Assembly (NCBI GenBank): GCA_964392665.1
Contig: CAYMQB010000064.1
Coordinates: 1 to 6,382, forward strand
Source of the DNA: CAYMQB01 sp964392665
Lineage (GTDB): Bacteria > Hydrothermota > E44-bin80
Direction: 5' to 3'
Length of the DNA stretch: 6,382 bases
Positions 1 to 6,188 of this stretch are shown here, piece after piece. The translations under genes and the position numbers were made by a program. Below the pieces are notes generated by a model. The model was given only the letters and a program-made list of their open reading frames with translations. It had not been told where the DNA came from and ran no database searches. Numbering within the stretch: the first letter of the stretch is position 1; each line of letters begins with the position of its first letter.

Positions 1-139
1 GCATAAGCCGAGTAAGCCCCGTGTAATAGGAAAATGTTTTGTGCATAATGTTATTACACAGGGCAAGAAGAGTTACTCGCAATGACACCCTTAGAGGAGA
101 ATGTAACGGGGTTTACTGATTATTTACTCTGAATTATGC
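1..139. repeat. Fold-back intergenic repeat, probably a degenerate dispersed element
   Basis: This gene-free stretch lies downstream of the ABC-F gene and is full of inverted repeats. Bases 16-28 pair with 52-64 (13 positions, one mismatch at 20/60), and this stem continues as 9-15 with 73-79 across an 8-nt bulge. Alternatively, 11-22 pairs with 106-117 (12 bp, one G-U), which excludes the first fold. Outer hexamers GCATAA (1-6) and TTATGC (134-139) are also complementary. CTCGCAATGAC at 76-86 is the reverse complement of GTCATTGCGAG, a core I know from dispersed intergenic repeats in many bacteria. No U-tract follows any stem on the minus strand, so I do not call a terminator. The element may begin before base 1. 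Calling it a dispersed repeat is inference, because no second full copy is in the window. Confidence 0.5.
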
Positions 140-156
140 TTCGATTTTATCGATCT

Positions 157-2097
157 TTAGCTATTATTAATAGAACTGCTTCCGTTTTTTAAGTTCGAAA
201 GCTCATTCGTGAGTGACTCTAAAGCCTTGTAATCGTTACCAACATTATAATACAATTCTTCGAGTTCGTGCTTCAACTCACTAATTTCCGTAAGTGTCTG
301 TTTAATTACATCTGCGTTTTTGAAGGTCTCAGGGACCAAGAGCAATTTCTCTTTTTCTTCGATCTGATTTTCTTTTCCGATGATTGCATCTTCTAGTTTT
401 TCTATCTTGATTTTGATTTTATATATTTGCTGCCTTTTTTCTGCCTCCAGCCTTTTATTGTGTTTTACAGTTTTCTTAGGTTTTTGAGACGGCTTTTGTG
501 TTTTTGTCTCTTCATCCGCTTTCCTCTTCTCAAGATAATATGAATAGTCACCAAGGTATAACTTCAGTTTCTTGTTTTCTATTGTAACAGTTTTACTGCA
601 CACTCTATTCAACATAAAACGATCGTGAGATATAAGGACAATAGTTCCCGAGAATTGACACAGGGCTTCTTCAAGGACTTCCTTGCCCTGTATGTCAAGG
701 TGTCCTGCTGGTTCATCCAGTAGTAAGAGATTCCCTGGTTTCAAGAGCATTTTTGCAAGTTTCAATCTACTTTTTTCTCCACCTGAAAGCACTTTTATTT
801 CTTTATCTACGCTGTCTTTCGAAAAAAGAAAAGCAGCAAGATAAGTTCTCAAGTGTAATATGTCGAGTTCTGGTGCTGTTAGTTGAGCTTCGGAGAGAAC
901 AGTGTTTGCCTTTGCTTCCAGTGTCAAATCCTGATTCGAAAAAAACTGTAGCGAAACACTATATCCTGTTTTTACCTCACCTGTTTCAGGTTTCTCTTTG
1001 CCTGCAATAATGCGCAGGAGTGTAGATTTTCCAATGCCGTTTGACCCAACAAGCCCAATTTTGTCACCTCTTTCTATTGTGTAATTAATATTCTTAAGAA
1101 CTAAGTTCTGATTATAGGATTTTGAGATATTCAAAAGATTAACTACTTCTATTCCACTTCTTCTGGGTTGCGGAAAAGTGAAGTTCATCTGCTTCGTCTC
1201 TTTAGGTATTTCAACCATTTTCATCCTTGTAAGCATTTTTTTTCTGGTTCTCACCTGTTTCCTCATATCCTTCTTTGCTCTAAATTTGTTGATGAAGTGG
1301 CGTATCTCAGCTATGCGTTTTTTCTGTTCGAAGTATTTTTTTCTTATTGTTTCTTTCGTTTGAGATTTTTCAAATAGGAAATCTTCATATGTGCCAAGGT
1401 AGCTTTTTATCTTCCCTGAAGAAAGCTCACATATTCTTCTCGTGAACTTGTTCAGGAAATATCTGTCATGGGTAACTGTAAGAATAATGCCTTTGAATTT
1501 GGAAAGAAAAGCTTCGAGCCAATCTAGGGTTTCCAGATCAAGGTGATTCGTTGGTTCATCCAGGAGGATAATATCTGGATTCATTAGAAGGATATGGGAA
1601 AGTACCGCTCGCATCTGCCATCCACTACTGAAGGTATCTATTGACCTGGAAAAATCATTTTCATCGAAACCAAGGCCTACTAGAATTGTCTTTGCCTCGT
1701 ATTCTTTCTGGAACCCGTTAAGTTCGTTGTATTCGTTGTTTAGAAGAGCATATAACTCTGCTTCTCGGGGCGTTTGATTTGTTTTCGATTCGAGATAGCG
1801 GAGTTCTCCTCTTACAGATAATAATTTCGTAAATCCTGAAAGGGTTTCTTCCATAAGCGTAGAGTCTTTTAGTCGAACGAGGTCCTGAGGAAGGTAACCA
1901 ATTGTTGTGTTTTTTGGATAAAGCACCTGTCCACTATCCGCCGATAATTCGCCTTTTATGATTTTCAAGAGGGTTGTTTTGCCGGATCCGTTATAGCCTA
2001 TTAAGCCAACTCTTTCATTATTCTTTATGTGAAGTGTTAAATCGGAGAATAAAGTGTTTCCTCCGAAGGTCTTGGTAAGTGATATTAAACTAATCAT
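157..2097 (-). CDS. ABC-F family ATPase (Uup/YdiF-like, ribosome-associated)
   Basis: A 646-residue soluble protein with two ABC ATPase domains and no membrane segments, the usual size and layout of ABC-F proteins. Members bind the ribosomal E site and act in translation or antibiotic protection. Domain 1 has Walker A GYNGSGKT (34-41), signature FSSGWQMR (156-163), Walker B with DEPTNHLD (180-187) and the switch His in THDR (about 210). A basic helical linker (about 243-305) matches the P-site interaction motif. Domain 2 has GSNGIGKST (351-359), signature LSGGEKSR (438-445), Walker B with DEPAGHLD (461-468) and SHDR (490-493). A lysine/glutamate-rich C-terminal region (about 525-636) looks like a coiled coil, as in Uup. 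Two motif oddities are FSSGW instead of FSGGW and DEPAGHLD instead of DEPTNHLD. The start MISLISLTKTF is the family's normal beginning, yet no Shine-Dalgarno precedes it. The gene lies 67 nt downstream of acpS and could be co-transcribed. The family call is firm; the subfamily and substrate are not. Confidence 0.95.
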   Translation of the reverse strand: MISLISLTKTFGGNTLFSDLTLHIKNNERVGLIGYNGSGKTTLLKIIKGELSADSGQVLYPKNTTIGYLPQDLVRLKDSTLMEETLSGFTKLLSVRGELRYLESKTNQTPREAELYALLNNEYNELNGFQKEYEAKTILVGLGFDENDFSRSIDTFSSGWQMRAVLSHILLMNPDIILLDEPTNHLDLETLDWLEAFLSKFKGIILTVTHDRYFLNKFTRRICELSSGKIKSYLGTYEDFLFEKSQTKETIRKKYFEQKKRIAEIRHFINKFRAKKDMRKQVRTRKKMLTRMKMVEIPKETKQMNFTFPQPRRSGIEVVNLLNISKSYNQNLVLKNINYTIERGDKIGLVGSNGIGKSTLLRIIAGKEKPETGEVKTGYSVSLQFFSNQDLTLEAKANTVLSEAQLTAPELDILHLRTYLAAFLFSKDSVDKEIKVLSGGEKSRLKLAKMLLKPGNLLLLDEPAGHLDIQGKEVLEEALCQFSGTIVLISHDRFMLNRVCSKTVTIENKKLKLYLGDYSYYLEKRKADEETKTQKPSQKPKKTVKHNKRLEAEKRQQIYKIKIKIEKLEDAIIGKENQIEEKEKLLLVPETFKNADVIKQTLTEISELKHELEELYYNVGNDYKALESLTNELSNLKNGSSSINNS

Positions 2098-2116
2098 TTG
2101 ATTTCAAATGAGTATA
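2094..2116 (-). promoter_or_regulatory. Palindrome over the ABC-F start codon with an adjacent TATACT box
   Basis: TCATTTGATTTCAAATGA (2094-2111) is a perfect inverted repeat with 8-bp arms around a 2-bp centre, and it contains the ABC-F ATG (2097-2095 on the minus strand). Immediately upstream on that strand is TATACT (2116-2111), a good -10 box. It would start transcription near 2104, leaving about 7 nt of leader. No convincing -35 is seen 16-18 bp further upstream. The palindrome would lie over the start point, a classic repressor position. Operator function is inference; a chance palindrome in AT-rich DNA is possible. Confidence 0.35.
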
Positions 2117-2164
2117 GTCGATTTGCCGAGTTCATTGGGTCTTTGAGTCGTTGTAAAAAGACTT

Positions 2165-2545
2165 TCATTTGTTTTCTATAATCACGATGGCAGTAGCTAA
2201 ATTCTCAGTATCGGAGATGGAAACATCCAACTTTCTTTGTTTAAGGAGTTTTTTTGATTTACCTTTGATTATTAGAAAAGGTTTTCCCATTTTGTCGTTT
2301 GCTAATTCTATGTCTTTCCAACTGAGTATACGGATACCTGTTCCCAGAGCTTTCGAGAATGCCTCTTTTGCTGCAAAGTGACCTGCATAGCACACATAAG
2401 GTTTTTTCTTTGACTCACAGGTTGCAATCTCGGCGGGGAGAAAAATCCTTTTTGTGAATCTTTGTCCCCACTTCCTAATTGCTTTTCTTATCCTGGCTAC
2501 TTCAACAATATCAATCCCAATCGTCATAGTGCATATATAAGCCAT
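2165..2545 (-). CDS. acpS: Holo-[acyl-carrier-protein] synthase
   Basis: AcpS transfers 4'-phosphopantetheine from CoA to the conserved serine of apo-acyl carrier protein, the activating step for fatty acid synthesis in the cytoplasm. The 126-residue product is normal length for this trimeric enzyme. Visible motifs are GIDIVEVARI (10-19, with the Mg-binding Asp12), RIFLPAEI (33-40) and GHFAAKEAFSKALGTGI (55-71, with Glu61 as the second metal ligand). The C-terminal strand reads DVSISDTENLA (107-117). Asp112 lies where the B. subtilis enzyme has His105; as I recall, E. coli also has Asp there. His56 replaces the Arg usual before FAAKEA. I chose the start at 2545 because GAGG lies 5 nt upstream. 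The Met at 2527 lacks a ribosome site, and the open frame beyond 2545 runs antisense through the J-domain gene without AcpS similarity. It is divergent from the J gene, and the ABC-F gene follows 67 nt downstream. Confidence 0.95.
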   Translation of the reverse strand: MAYICTMTIGIDIVEVARIRKAIRKWGQRFTKRIFLPAEIATCESKKKPYVCYAGHFAAKEAFSKALGTGIRILSWKDIELANDKMGKPFLIIKGKSKKLLKQRKLDVSISDTENLATAIVIIENK

Positions 2546-2550
2546 TTTTT

Positions 2551-2554
2551 CCTC
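2551..2554 (-). promoter_or_regulatory. acpS ribosome binding site (GAGG)
   Basis: On the minus strand GAGG is followed by five A residues and the ATG at 2545. This decides the acpS start in favour of the longer N-terminus MAYICTMTIG over the internal Met at 2527. Confidence 0.7.
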
Positions 2555-2573
2555 AATGTCTATGAAAAAAGAC

Positions 2574-2601
2574 TTGACAAATGAAAAAACTTTGATAAAA
2601 T
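2574..2601 (+). promoter_or_regulatory. Promoter of the J-domain/roadblock/comEC cluster (leaderless)
   Basis: A perfect -35 TTGACA (2574-2579) is followed by a 16-bp spacer and TAAAAT (2596-2601). Transcription would start 6-8 nt beyond the -10, around 2607-2609, which is the ATG of the J-domain gene (2608). No purine-rich ribosome site lies before that ATG. The mRNA is therefore predicted to be leaderless. The promoter lies in the 62-bp gap shared with the divergent acpS gene; I cannot place a convincing acpS promoter there. Confidence 0.7.
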
Positions 2602-2607
2602 GCATAA

Positions 2608-3267
2608 ATGGATTATTACTCAATTTTAGGAGTGAGTAAGAACGCAACAACGGTAGAAATAAGAAAAGCATATTTGTCTCTGGCAAGGAAGTACCACCCT
2701 GACAAGCATTCGAATGATGGAGATGTTCGTGAGATGCACGATAAGTTTTCGATGATTGTGCAAGCATACAAAGTGTTGTTGGATGACAAGAAGAGAGCGG
2801 AGTATGACAAAATCGTAAGCAGTGCATCCTACAAGAAAAAGGTTGAACAAACGCCAAGCAGTATTCAGGCAAAAATGGCTTTCAAAAACGGTCTGGAATT
2901 CTATAAAAAGGGTGATTTCTGGAGGGCAGAGAAATATTTTAGGTCTGCAATGTCACTTTTTCCTGATAAGGCACTTTACAAGAGTTATTTTGGTTTGTCC
3001 CTGGCAAGACAGAAAAGAAGAAGTAACGAAGCTATAAAATTCTGTCAGGAAGCAATTGAAGAGGAGTTGTACAATTCGCACTTTCACGTTAATCTAGGGA
3101 TTGTTTACAGGATCCTTGGACAAACGGAAAAGGCAATTAAGTGTTTTAATGATGCCCTTGCATGGAATGAGGATGACAAACGTGCACACAATGAGATTGG
3201 CAAACTAAATAAAAACAATAAAAAAGGTAGAGGATTTTTCTCCCGTTTTCTAAAAAAAGGAGGATAG
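2608..3267 (+). CDS. J-domain protein with TPR repeats (DnaJ-like)
   Basis: A 219-residue cytoplasmic protein. Residues 1-70 form a J domain, beginning DYYSILGVSKNAT, with the HPD tripeptide at 30-32 that stimulates DnaK/Hsp70 ATPase and the closing KKRAEYDK helix. It lacks the Gly/Phe region, zinc-finger repeats and C-terminal substrate domain of true DnaJ, so it is a specialised J protein, not the housekeeping chaperone. Residues about 88-191 form three TPR units (near 88-121, 122-156 and 157-190), a scaffold for protein-protein contacts. The tail is basic and aromatic (GRGFFSRFLKKGG) and might touch membrane or nucleic acid. The start is fixed by the J domain beginning at residue 2; there is no Shine-Dalgarno and the promoter suggests a leaderless message. 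The gene ends one base before the roadblock ATG, and its last codons contain that gene's ribosome site, so the two are probably translationally coupled. The J domain predicts Hsp70 recruitment; the client is unknown. Confidence 0.9.
   Translation: MDYYSILGVSKNATTVEIRKAYLSLARKYHPDKHSNDGDVREMHDKFSMIVQAYKVLLDDKKRAEYDKIVSSASYKKKVEQTPSSIQAKMAFKNGLEFYKKGDFWRAEKYFRSAMSLFPDKALYKSYFGLSLARQKRRSNEAIKFCQEAIEEELYNSHFHVNLGIVYRILGQTEKAIKCFNDALAWNEDDKRAHNEIGKLNKNNKKGRGFFSRFLKKGG
3258..3263 (+). promoter_or_regulatory. Ribosome binding site for the roadblock gene, inside the J-gene 3' end
   Basis: AGGAGG within AAAGGAGGATAG lies 4 nt before the ATG at 3268 and overlaps the final Gly-Gly codons and stop of the J-domain gene. 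Ribosomes finishing the upstream gene end on this site, which points to coupled translation. Confidence 0.8.
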
Positions 3268-3645
3268 ATGGGTGAAGGTTTTGTTGATTATAAGGCAATG
3301 CTTGAGAAAACGGTTGGGAACGTACTTGGTGCTTTTGCAGCTAGTATAGTAGGTGTGGATGGGATTTCGCTTGCTGATTTTTGCAAGGATGAATCCTATG
3401 ACCAAACAGTTTTCGACGCTGAAATTGCCACCATTATTTCTACCGGGGGCAATGCAATAAGAGGTACCCAGGCAGGAGAATTAAGAGAGATTATCCTTAC
3501 TACGGATACAACAACAATTATTGTTCGTACTATTGGTAAAGACTATTTTGTTATGATTGTGTTGCGTGGAGAATCGCAAAACATGGGCATTGCCAGACTT
3601 TCTTTGAAAAAGGTATCTTCAGAAATTGAAGAAACGCTTCTCTAA
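3268..3645 (+). CDS. Roadblock/LC7 domain protein (MglB-like)
   Basis: A 125-residue protein made of a single roadblock/LC7 fold. It has an N-terminal helix (about 6-25), the strand pair around SIVGVDGISLADF (26-38), a long helix with small residues (about 48-66), and strands REIILTTDTTTIIVRT (73-88) and YFVMIVLRG (93-101). It ends with NMGIARLSLKKVSSEIEETLL, the NxG-x-x-R loop and last helix typical of the family. There is no signal peptide or membrane segment. Bacterial relatives such as MglB dimerise and regulate Ras-like GTPases of the MglA type, which control polarity, gliding and type IV pili. No GTPase gene is present in this window, so any partner is encoded elsewhere. Its ATG directly follows the J-gene stop, and comEC starts 21 nt after its own stop, so the three genes look like one operon. 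The fold is clear; the GTPase-regulator role is family knowledge, and a tie to DNA uptake is inference. Confidence 0.85.
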   Translation: MGEGFVDYKAMLEKTVGNVLGAFAASIVGVDGISLADFCKDESYDQTVFDAEIATIISTGGNAIRGTQAGELREIILTTDTTTIIVRTIGKDYFVMIVLRGESQNMGIARLSLKKVSSEIEETLL

Positions 3646-3666
3646 TTTATTCTTTCAGATTAGTTT

Positions 3667-6021
3667 GTGGTTAGAATTGCAATAAAGAGAATACCAGCAC
3701 TTTTTTATGTGTTTTTTATTGGTGCAGGTATCATTTTTTCGCATTTCACTCATTTAAGTATAATCACAACAATATTTGTCCTCCTTGTCAATTTCTTCAT
3801 TATATTAATACTTCATATCTTCCTGAAGAGACGATATCTATTTCTAATCGACATTATTTTGATATTTTCACTGTTTCTGTGTGGAGCGATTATGCTTTCC
3901 GTAAGAGACGCTGTCCCTTATGACGAGCATGTTAGTAATGTAGAAGGTAAGTACTGTGGAATTGTATTGGATAATCCAGAGGCTGCAGCAGGGAATGTCG
4001 TATTAAAAGTTCGACTTGTCGATGAGAAAGATGGATGTTTTCTCCCCGCAATTGTGAAGATTTATGTGCAAAAGTTTCAAAGCGAAATAGGTTATGGTGA
4101 TGTTGTCCTGTTCTACGGAGTGCTCAAGAAGGCAAGAGGAGTGCGAAATCCAGGTGGATTCGATTATGCTTCCTATCTTAAAAGAAGAAGTGTAGATTAT
4201 ATTTCTTACATAAAACCTGATAATATATTGTATGTAGCGCATATCAGAGGGAACCCTTTTTTTCAAAAACTCATCCTTCCGTTGAAAATATACTGCATAC
4301 AAGTAATCTCTCATAACCTGAAGGGAACGCACCGTGCCCTTCTGGAAGGTTTAACTCTGGGAATAAGAGGAGAGATACCGCAAGAGTTAAAACAAGTGTT
4401 TTCCAACGCAGGTGTCGTTCATATACTTGCGGTGAGTGGTTTGCATGTTGGGATCATTTCATTTTTCCTGTTTATTCTTCTAAGGAGTTTACGTTTTTCT
4501 TTCAATACATCGATTGTAATTTCCTGTTTCTTTCTTATTATCTATGGTTTTCTGACAGGTTTGAGAGCACCTGTCGTCAGATCTACAATTATGTTTGTTT
4601 TTATAATGCTTGGACTTTTAAGTCAGAAGCGAATAATTCTTGCAAATTTGATAGCACTATCGGCTATTATTATTCTTGCTCTTGATCCCACTGAGCTTTT
4701 TGATGCAGGATTTCAACTGTCGTATGCCGCCACATTTTCCATTGTCTTTTTCAATCAAAAAATATACAATATATTTCCTCTGGGTTTAAGAAAACAAAAA
4801 TTATTAAGAAATTTCATCTTGCTTCCATTCTCGGTTTCGCTTGCTGCACAGCTTGGAACTGCCCCCATTGTTGCCTACTATTTTTTCAAGTTGCCATTAG
4901 CAGCCTCTATAGCAAACCTGGTTGTCGTTCCGTTAGTGTCGCTTGCCATCCCAACAGGTTTTCTTTCAATGGCTGGCGCAGCGATACATCCTGTCATAGC
5001 AAAAGTGCTTACGGGAGCGAATTGGATTTTTCTTGACTTCATCATAAAGATATCTAATTTTTTCTCATCCATTCCATATCTTCTTGTTAGGACAGGACGA
5101 CCATCGATTCCTTTTCTTTTGATTTACTATCCGGGTATTTTCTTACTGTTTTTCCTAAAGGGCATCAAGAGGATAAAGTTCATAGTATTTGCATCGCTGT
5201 TAGTTTTAAATATTTTTGTTTTCTCAAAAGTATGGTCTATTTGTCATCCCGTCTTGAGCATTAATTTTTTTGATGTCTCTGAAGGAGATGCATCTTTCCT
5301 GGAATTTCCAAATGGGGTCTGTTGCCTTGTGGATGGTGGAAGGAGAAGTGCATATGTAGATTATGGTGAGAAAGTAATAACTCAGTTTTTGCATTCAAAA
5401 GGTATTAATAAGATAAATACTGTGATAGCTACACATCCGGATGTAGACCATTATGGCGGACTCATTGCTGTTATCGAAAATTTTCAGGTGGATAGACTTC
5501 TGATAAATGGGTCAGAGAAACTGACGTTTCTCTATACGAAACTACTCGAGACCGCAAAGAAAAAAGAGGTTCCCGTATTCAACATACACAGGGGAGAGGT
5601 GCTCTGGATTGGATACTACCCTCTATACGTGCTTAATCCACCTATTTTGAAGGGATGCAATCTACCCTCAAACGAAGGATCAATAGTTTTCAAGTTTGGG
5701 TATGGGGACATAACATTTTTATTCACGGGTGATTTTCCTAATAGAATTCTGAAGTTGCCTTCTGCTTTGCTACCTTCCACGGTTCTTAAGTTTCCACATC
5801 ACGGCGCAAGGCTTACAGATGAAAGAGAGTTTTTAAGCGTCGTTCATCCTGAAGTTACAACCATATCTGTAGGGGAAGGGAATTTTTACGGACATCCGGC
5901 AAAAGAAAACCTTGCTATCTTAGATTCCTTAAAAAGCAAAGTTTATAGAACAGACAGGGATGGAGCAATTATATTTCGAACAGATGGGAAAGAGATATGG
6001 ACTAAAACAATGGTTAAATGA
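3667..6021 (+). CDS. comEC: ComEC/Rec2 DNA-uptake channel protein
   Basis: A 784-residue inner-membrane protein with the full three-part ComEC build. Hydrophobic segments near 12-78 lead into a DUF4131 soluble domain (about 80-195). The Competence-domain channel (about 225-520, roughly ten hydrophobic segments) carries VHILAVSGLHVGI (251-263) and AGFQLSYAAT (347-356). The C-terminal metallo-beta-lactamase-like domain (about 529-784) has HPDVDH (590-595), SNEGS (668-672), FTGD (686-689), HHGA (711-714) and YGHP (741-744), so the expected metal ligands appear intact. ComEC passes single-stranded DNA into the cytoplasm during natural transformation, and this domain is proposed to degrade the other strand. 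The open frame begins just after TAG at 3661, making GTG at 3667 the first possible start. No Shine-Dalgarno is visible, and a second GTG at codon 15 would trim the N-terminus. The gene probably shares the transcript of the J and roadblock genes. It appears complete, with no frameshift. Confidence 0.95.
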   Translation: MVRIAIKRIPALFYVFFIGAGIIFSHFTHLSIITTIFVLLVNFFIILILHIFLKRRYLFLIDIILIFSLFLCGAIMLSVRDAVPYDEHVSNVEGKYCGIVLDNPEAAAGNVVLKVRLVDEKDGCFLPAIVKIYVQKFQSEIGYGDVVLFYGVLKKARGVRNPGGFDYASYLKRRSVDYISYIKPDNILYVAHIRGNPFFQKLILPLKIYCIQVISHNLKGTHRALLEGLTLGIRGEIPQELKQVFSNAGVVHILAVSGLHVGIISFFLFILLRSLRFSFNTSIVISCFFLIIYGFLTGLRAPVVRSTIMFVFIMLGLLSQKRIILANLIALSAIIILALDPTELFDAGFQLSYAATFSIVFFNQKIYNIFPLGLRKQKLLRNFILLPFSVSLAAQLGTAPIVAYYFFKLPLAASIANLVVVPLVSLAIPTGFLSMAGAAIHPVIAKVLTGANWIFLDFIIKISNFFSSIPYLLVRTGRPSIPFLLIYYPGIFLLFFLKGIKRIKFIVFASLLVLNIFVFSKVWSICHPVLSINFFDVSEGDASFLEFPNGVCCLVDGGRRSAYVDYGEKVITQFLHSKGINKINTVIATHPDVDHYGGLIAVIENFQVDRLLINGSEKLTFLYTKLLETAKKKEVPVFNIHRGEVLWIGYYPLYVLNPPILKGCNLPSNEGSIVFKFGYGDITFLFTGDFPNRILKLPSALLPSTVLKFPHHGARLTDEREFLSVVHPEVTTISVGEGNFYGHPAKENLAILDSLKSKVYRTDRDGAIIFRTDGKEIWTKTMVK

Positions 6022-6154
6022 TCACTAAAGCTATTATTTCCTTATACCTACGGAATTAGCTATACATTATGGATTTCCACTTTCGCGTGAATGACGAAAG
6101 GGAATGTAAAGGAAGGTATTTTCTTGGTATTTTGAAAAATTACAATAAAAACAC
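6022..6154. other. Intergenic stretch between comEC and the tuf promoter
   Basis: No gene is seen here. A weak imperfect stem (6029-6033 with 6057-6061, 6038-6041 with 6052-6055) follows the comEC stop but has no T-tract, so it is a poor terminator candidate. A decayed repeat lies at 6070-6107. GGTATTTT occurs twice (6115-6122 and 6126-6133), 11 bp apart, and an A-rich stretch (6134-6153) abuts the tuf -35 box and could act as an UP element. Confidence 0.5.
6070..6107. repeat. Degenerate intergenic palindromic repeat remnant
   Basis: TGGATTTCCACTTTCGCG followed by TGAATGACGAAAGGGAATG is close to the widespread intergenic form GGATTCCCGCTTTCGCGGGAATGACG. Here the stem is damaged: the left arm has lost a base and a C/T change breaks a pair. 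Identification rests on recalled similarity and no other copy is visible in the window. Confidence 0.45.
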
Positions 6155-6182
6155 TTGACAATTTTCGATTTGTGTGTATAAT
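6155..6182 (+). promoter_or_regulatory. Strong promoter of tuf
   Basis: Perfect TTGACA (6155-6160), a 16-bp spacer and perfect TATAAT (6177-6182), preceded by an A-rich stretch. Transcription should start near 6189, giving a leader of about 139 nt before the EF-Tu ATG. Two consensus hexamers fit one of the most highly expressed genes in the cell and separate tuf from the comEC cluster. Confidence 0.85.
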
Positions 6183-6188
6183 ATAAAA

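Noticed and set aside
141..153. TCGAT-TTT-ATCGA hairpin as ABC-F terminator
   Set aside because: The 5-bp stem is AT-rich and no U-tract follows on the minus strand.
753..1377. Plus-strand open frames opposite the ABC-F gene
   Set aside because: They are shadows of conserved ABC-F coding sequence with low-complexity, Phe-rich translations.
2209..2214. AcpS Asp112 as a missing catalytic His
   Set aside because: E. coli AcpS, as I recall its sequence, also has Asp at this aligned position, so it is normal variation.
2546..2872. N-terminal extension of acpS by 109 residues
   Set aside because: It would run antisense through the J-domain gene, shows no AcpS similarity, and a ribosome site supports the start at 2545.
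4003..4332. Antisense open frame inside comEC
   Set aside because: It lies wholly within a confirmed gene, and its translation shows no recognisable motif or ribosome site.
6029..6061. Stem after comEC as a terminator
   Set aside because: Only 5 and 4 bp separated by an internal loop, with no T-tract.
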